Assembly (NCBI RefSeq): GCF_000471905.2
Contig: NW_006498507.1
Coordinates: forward strand, 2,276,471 to 2,340,470
Direction: 5' to 3'
Source of the DNA: Amborella trichopoda
Taxonomy: Eukaryota > Streptophyta > Magnoliopsida > Amborellales > Amborellaceae
DNA length: 64,000 bases
Shown here: in pieces, positions 59,411 through 64,000 of the stretch
How the letters are laid out: every line of letters starts with the position of its first letter
Numbering within the stretch: the stretch's first letter is position 1
Notes under the pieces: generated by a model
Databases searched by the model: none
What the model was told of the DNA's origin: nothing
What the model saw: only the letters and a program-made list of their open reading frames with translations
Position numbers and translations under genes: made by a program

Positions 59411-60817
59411 ATGAGTGAAGATCCAGCACGGGAGTATGGGGAGAAATTGACTGATAAAGGAAGGGGTGAGGTGTAATTTTGTGGGGAGAGATGACAGGCG
59501 GGATTAGTAGCCTAAAATATCACCTTGCAAAAATTAAGACTGATGTTCAGCATGTAGCACAGTACCCGTGGCAGTTAAAGAGCACATTCAGAAATCATTG
59601 GAGGCAGTAAAAAGAAAGAAGATGTGGAAATACAAGGTGATTGAGGAGATAGGCAATGAATACCATGCACCTACTACAGAAGATGAGAATGCAGAGTTTC
59701 TGGCCCATATGGAGAAGACAAGGAGGGCTACTCTAGCAGAGATGGATAATCTCCAAATTGGACAAATGGAAATTGATGAGATAAATGCTAGACAGGCGGG
59801 AGATGCAAGCAGTATTCTTCCCGAGCCAGTGGCACCTCTCAAACCAGCAGTGCCTGGTATGGGAGGGCATGGGCCAGGGCTCTTTTGGTCTTCCACCTTG
59901 AGAACGCCTTCTATATCTTCTCAACTTTCTAATAGTTCCCGGCCCTGGCAACCCCAACCTGAACCCCAACCCCACCCCCACCCCCACACCAACCTCTTGA
60001 GCATTCTAAAATTGACCCTTTTAGGCCCAAATACCACTACAGGACCCTTCATTCCTCATGAGCAATTGAAGTTAAGGATAATATGTCAAGGGGCAGTTGT
60101 AAGGTGGTTCTATTACACTGCTAACCTATTTCATGCAGCAAATAGTGGGATGATATGGAGCATAGAAAAAACCCATAGCCTCGAAAGCGACAGAAAGAAA
60201 GCATGATAGACGAAGAAAAGGCTGAAATTTAAGGTCCTAATTACAAGTAAGATTGCAAGCAGTTGTTTACATCATGAGGTGATCGAAGTTAACCTATTCC
60301 TTGAAGATTTTAAGCATTCATGGCCTAAGACTTGGGTGATAATAATGTCTCATGGTTGAAAGGACAGGCAAGGGAGGTAAATTGTTAATTTCTTGATCTA
60401 TTGCTCAAAAGGTACAATTTTCCATTCTAGTGTAGATCTCTCACAAAAGAGGACTGGAAGACTCCAATTCAGACGATGCACTAGAGTAGTAGAGAATATT
60501 GGGGAACAAACTATGGTGCTTCTAATTACTAATAATGATATGTGAAAGCAGGGAGGTTGCTTATGAGAGAGAAAATTGAGTTTGGTGCCCTAGCTCAACT
60601 CATTGTATTGATCTCATGTTGTAAGCCATAGCCCAGTCGAGGTATGTGAGTGGGTTGCCTTCGAAAAGGGAAAAGGATTGTGAAAATTATATACAATCAT
60701 TCTATCCTGAGCTAAATGAGACAGCATAGAGCACTCAGTAGGCCCGTCATCATAAGATTTGCCACCTCATACTTGATATTCAATCTATCCTAAGGCAGCA
60801 AGCATGATTGAAGCAAA
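59411..60817 (+). pseudogene. hAT transposase pseudogene, N-terminal and central part (BED finger, DUF659 region)
   Basis: Plus-strand frames give the plant hAT plan in order: MSEDPAREYGEKL, then GGISSLKYHLAKIKTDVQH (second half of a BED zinc finger; the Cys half is degenerate), VKEHIQKSLEAVKRKK, RWFYYTANLFHAANSGMIWS (start of the DUF659 domain), 'IIMSHG-KDRQGR' (usually MSDGWTDRQGR), and WCPSSTHCIDLMLQAIAQ before the break. The longest open stretch is 59568-60206. Several frameshifts and stops break the rest. The gene is cut at 60817 by the four-LTR composite and resumes at 63456. Terminal inverted repeats of the hAT element were not located. Confidence 0.8.
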
Positions 60818-60822
60818 TAGTG

Positions 60823-61211
60823 TGATGTAGGGAGGAGGGGAAAGAAAATAAATAAACCAGAAAAATATAAGACAAGGGTTGAGAAATTATACCCTCTCAA
60901 GGTTTGTGAGGGAGTCTATCCCAAAGAGATCTCTTCACAAGATTCAAAATAAATTCTTCTTCTCTTATCTCTTCTTTTTCTTGTCAAATTATATATTTAT
61001 AGAAAAAAAACTAAAACATAACTTGCTCCCTAAGAAATCCTATTCAATACTAAATCATAACCCTTCATCTTGTAAAAATTAAACTTCCAATTCTGCCCCA
61101 CAATTCTCTACAAACCAAAACGACACAAATACCCCTAAAGAAAACTAGAAACCCAAAATAAACCCAAACCCTAATTTTTATCTCCTATAAAATAAATAAC
61201 TCGTTGCATCA
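60823..61211 (-). repeat. LTR copy 1 of the composite (389 bp)
   Basis: The leftmost LTR. It adjoins the hAT flank and the left TAGTG duplication, and ends in 'gttgcatca' followed by the purine tract complement ttctccc. Confidence 0.75.
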
Positions 61212-61290
61212 TTCTCCCGAGGTTAGGTGAAGCTCGACCTCGAGCTTGTTATGCACATGACATCCTTTAAAGACCACTTGAATTGTTAGT

Positions 61291-61702
61291 TGATGCAGGG
61301 CGAAGGGGAAAAAGAAAATAAACAAACTAGAAAACTAAAAGATAAAATTAAAAGGTGGGAGAATATACCCTCTCTCAAGATCTGTAAGAGAATCCACCCA
61401 AAATCTCTTGACAAAACCCAAAATAAATTCTTCTCATTTTCTCTATCTTTTTGTGGTCCAACAATTACATATTTACAAAAGAAAACAACTCCAAAAACCT
61501 AACTTGCTCTTTAAGAAATTCTAATATATATTATACCCAAGCCCTTCATTTATTTAATATTTAACTTCCAACTATACCGCTCAATTCTCTACAACTAAAA
61601 GAGACACAAATACCCCTAAAGAAAACTAGAAATTGAAACTAATCTCAAACCTAAAATCTAGAAAATAGTAAAGTAAAAGAAGTTAAAAAACTCATTACAT
61701 TA
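61291..61702 (-). repeat. LTR copy 2 of the composite (412 bp)
   Basis: Shares 'accctctctcaagatctgta' and 'aatacccctaaagaaaacta' type blocks with the other copies. It is separated from copy 1 by only 79 bp. Confidence 0.75.
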
Positions 61703-62185
61703 TTCTCCCAAAGTTGAAATAAGCTCGACCTTGAGCTTATGGAATTCGAAAGTTCCCTTCATAGTCTTCTTCACTATGTTCCAACCTGGTACTTTCACCC
61801 TTTTCTGATCGAACTTTTGATTGTTGAACTTAAACCAACAAATATCTTATATGTCTAGAAAATTGGCTACAATACTGAAATTTTTTATGATTTCCACCAT
61901 TTTTCAAGCCTTGCAACTAGATCAACTTCTGGAGCATGTGTTGTGTGACCAAAGCTTAAATCAGTGATCAATTTTATCTTTTCGAGCTCTTCATAACCTT
62001 GTTCCCCATATTGCAATCTACAAAGTAGATCTTGTAGAATATGTACTACAACTTGTTGTATTACTCTACCAATACATTATGTCAGGCCTTTTATAAGTCT
62101 CTCAATTATCTGACCTGCACGTTGTACAATTTGATTGGCAGATGCTTGATGGGATCATGGTATATCTCAAAGCTCTGATACTAAT

Positions 62186-62593
62186 TGATGTAGGGAGAAG
62201 GGGGAAAAGAAACGAAAAAAACTAGAAAAATAAAATACAAAAATAAAAATAAGAGAATATATCTTCTCTCAAGGCCTGTAAGGGAGTCCCCCACAAAAGA
62301 TCTCTTCACGAGGTAAAATAAATTATTTTCTCTTCTCTATCTTTTTTTATTCTAATAGTTATATATTTATATAAGAAACTAACTTCAAAACCTAACTTGC
62401 TCTTTAAGAAACTCTAATCAATATTACATCATGGGCCTTCATCTATTTAATGTTTAACTTCCAACTATACCATTCAATTCTCTACCACTAAAGAAACATA
62501 AATACCCCTAAAGAAAAGTAGAAACCCAAATTAACCCCAAACCTAAAATCAGGAAAGTAGTACACTAAAAAAAATTTGAAAGTCATCACATCA
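62186..62593 (-). repeat. LTR copy 3 of the composite (408 bp)
   Basis: Preceded on the plus-strand map by a diverged primer-binding site (agctctgatactaa). Confidence 0.75.
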
Positions 62594-62994
62594 TTGGTGA
62601 CAAAGCGCCACTATTCGTCAGGGTACTTTGTCTTCTTCAATGAACCAATTAGTCAATTAAAATTTTGATTTGGGGAAAATTGACTGCAATGCCAAAATCT
62701 CTTACAGGTTCCTCCATTTGTATTTCATGCCTTACAACCGATCGGCTTCTGGAGCATGTTGTGGTTTGTTACCAAAGCATGAATTGGTGATATGTCCACG
62801 TCTTCATCGTCCTCTTGTTCCCCATGTTGCAATGTGTTGCGTAGATCTTACAGAAAAGTGTTGTATTATTCTGCCAAGACATTCTGTCAGGCCTTTTGTG
62901 AATCGTTCAATGATTGCATCCACACACTATAACTGGATTGGCAGATGATTATGACAACATCATGGTATTTGGATCTCAAGGCTCTGATACCAAT

Positions 62995-63360
62995 TGATGT
63001 AGAGAAAAAAGGAAAGAAAATAAATAAACCAAAAAAACATAAGACAAGGCTTAAGAGATTATACCCTCTTAAGGTCTGCAAGGGAGTCCACCCCAAAAAA
63101 ATCTTTTCACAAGATCCAAAATAAATTCTTCTTCTCTTATCTCTTCTTTTTCCTGTCAAATTACATATTTATAGGAAAAAATAAACCTAAAACCTATGTT
63201 ACTCCCAAGAGATCTAATCAATACAAAATCATAACACTTTCATCTTTTAAAAATTAAACTTCCAATTTTGCCCCTCAATACTCTACAACCAAAAAAGACT
63301 CAAAAACCCCTAAAGAAAACTAGAAATCCAAAATGACCCCAAACCCTATTTTTATCTACC

Positions 63361-63438
<78 letters not shown>

Positions 63439-63450
63439 CAAGTTGCATCA
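62995..63450 (-). repeat. LTR copy 4 of the composite (456 bp) with an internal microsatellite
   Basis: The rightmost LTR, and so the 5' LTR of the minus-strand element. It has a well-kept primer-binding site beside it and adjoins the right TAGTG duplication. It is longer than the others because of a (CAA)n(TAA)n expansion at about 63359-63433. Confidence 0.75.
63359..63433. repeat. (CAA)n(TAA)n microsatellite
   Basis: A run of CAA units passes into a run of TAA units within the rightmost LTR. The A-rich equivalent position in the other LTR copies is not expanded. Confidence 0.95.
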
Positions 63451-63455
63451 TAGTG

Positions 63456-63760
63456 GCATCAGAGGGGTGAGTTTCTTCATTTCTTGCTCAAAATTCGACT
63501 AGAAGGGACGTTTAGGATATTATTAGCAACTGGCTATTTGAGCGACCACCCCACTTGTGCAAATACTGAAGATGGTTGATGCTGATGTTAAGCCAGCGAG
63601 GGGATATCTTTATGAGGCATTAAGCCGAGCAAAACTAGCCATTAAGGAAAATTGCAAATTCTATGAAAGGTTTGAAGATCATTGATGACAAGTGGGCTAA
63701 CCAACTGCATCATTTACATGTCGCAAATCGTTATAAATTTTAAATTTTCATTTTAAGTTC
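63456..63760 (+). pseudogene. hAT transposase pseudogene, part continuing after the LTR composite
   Basis: Downstream of the TAGTG duplication the plus-strand frames read 'DVKPARGYLYEALSRAKLAI' then KENCKFYERF, and with a frameshift DDKWANQLHHLHVA in outline. Plant hAT transposases have VDGDEKPAMGYIYEAMDRAK... at this point, shortly before the C-terminal dimerisation region. It is the continuation of the pseudogene ending at 60817. The C-terminal hAT dimerisation domain is not seen before the window ends. Confidence 0.75.
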
Positions 63761-64000
63761 TAATATTAATTTGTGATTTGTGTTGCGTATTTGGCCCATA
63801 TGATAATATAAACATTGTATTTGGACTTCTTCTTTACCCAGTTATCACTATTACCCTGACATAGCCAATACCCCAAGATCCTAAATAGGGTAATGTAGTA
63901 TATCGAGGGACTGTGGCCTGATGAGGATTCCAAATTCAAGACATGAGAGGTTTACTAAAAAGTTAAAATAGTGTTGTTTAGTACATAAAATGAGTGAGGA
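63761..64000. other. Window end, no feature recognised
   Basis: AT-rich DNA without a clear frame. It may still belong to the hAT element, for example an intron. Confidence 0.3.

Larger units (their letters stand above)
60823..63450 (-). mobile_element. Four-LTR composite of a TRIM-like LTR element, inserted in the hAT gene
   Basis: Four direct LTR copies (60823-61211, 61291-61702, 62186-62593, 62995-63450) alternate with short internal segments of 79, 483 and 401 bp. Each LTR starts near TGATG and ends near CATCA. On the minus strand a primer-binding site complementary to initiator tRNA-Met (tggtatcagagc, 62992-62981; a diverged one at 62184-62171) follows two of the LTRs, and a purine tract (gggagaa) precedes two of the left ones. 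No gag or pol is present, so it fits a TRIM-like non-autonomous element. The whole is bounded by one 5-bp duplication, TAGTG (60818-60822 and 63451-63455). It is non-coding; the LTR copies differ from each other at many places, so it is not recent. Confidence 0.8.

Noticed and set aside
59568-60206. A 212-residue frame as a host gene
   Set aside because: Its neighbours in other frames complete a hAT transposase plan, so it is a piece of a decayed transposase.

Overview
The window reads as nuclear DNA of a flowering plant. It is AT-rich, its two recognisable host genes are split by GT-AG introns and encode plant proteins (a plastid acyl carrier protein and the Pol II CTD phosphatase CPL3), and the rest is dominated by plant transposable elements (Ty1/copia fossils, RTE and L1-type LINEs, hAT, Harbinger-like and Mutator-like MITEs, a TRIM-like LTR element) plus one fragment that looks like plastid DNA. 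I cannot name the species.

Layout. 1-957 (+): the last three exons of a chloroplast acyl carrier protein gene; its first exon lies upstream of the window. 1.0-18.5 kb: intergenic DNA packed with MITEs, local tandem repeats and a 1.6 kb foldback region. 19.4-27.2 kb (+): a complete 12-exon gene for a CPL3-type CTD phosphatase (DxDxT catalytic domain followed by BRCT); the spliced reading frame closes at exactly 1397 codons plus stop. Two of its introns carry tandem duplications that copy a splice junction. 27.2-30.2 kb: the 3' flank with tandem repeats, then nothing recognisable. 30.2-44.5 kb: RTE LINE pieces, two minus-strand Ty1/copia fossils, several MITEs and a 762 bp assembly gap at 36490-37251. 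44.7-57.1 kb: traces of a minus-strand host gene I could not identify (exons with good splice sites, one pair in matching phase), with LINEs, a SINE-like copy, an 890 bp hAT MITE and a plastid-derived fragment lying among its presumed introns. 57.5-64.0 kb: a palindromic MITE, then a decayed hAT transposase gene split by a 2.6 kb composite of four LTRs bounded by a single 5-bp target-site duplication.

The host genes have no evident functional link. ACP carries growing acyl chains in plastid fatty-acid synthesis. CPL3 acts on RNA polymerase II in the nucleus. The most unusual structures are the four-LTR composite inside the hAT element, the plastid fragment at a deletion junction inside a LINE, and the duplicated splice sites inside CPL3. 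All identifications are by eye from sequence and memory of the families; no database search was run.
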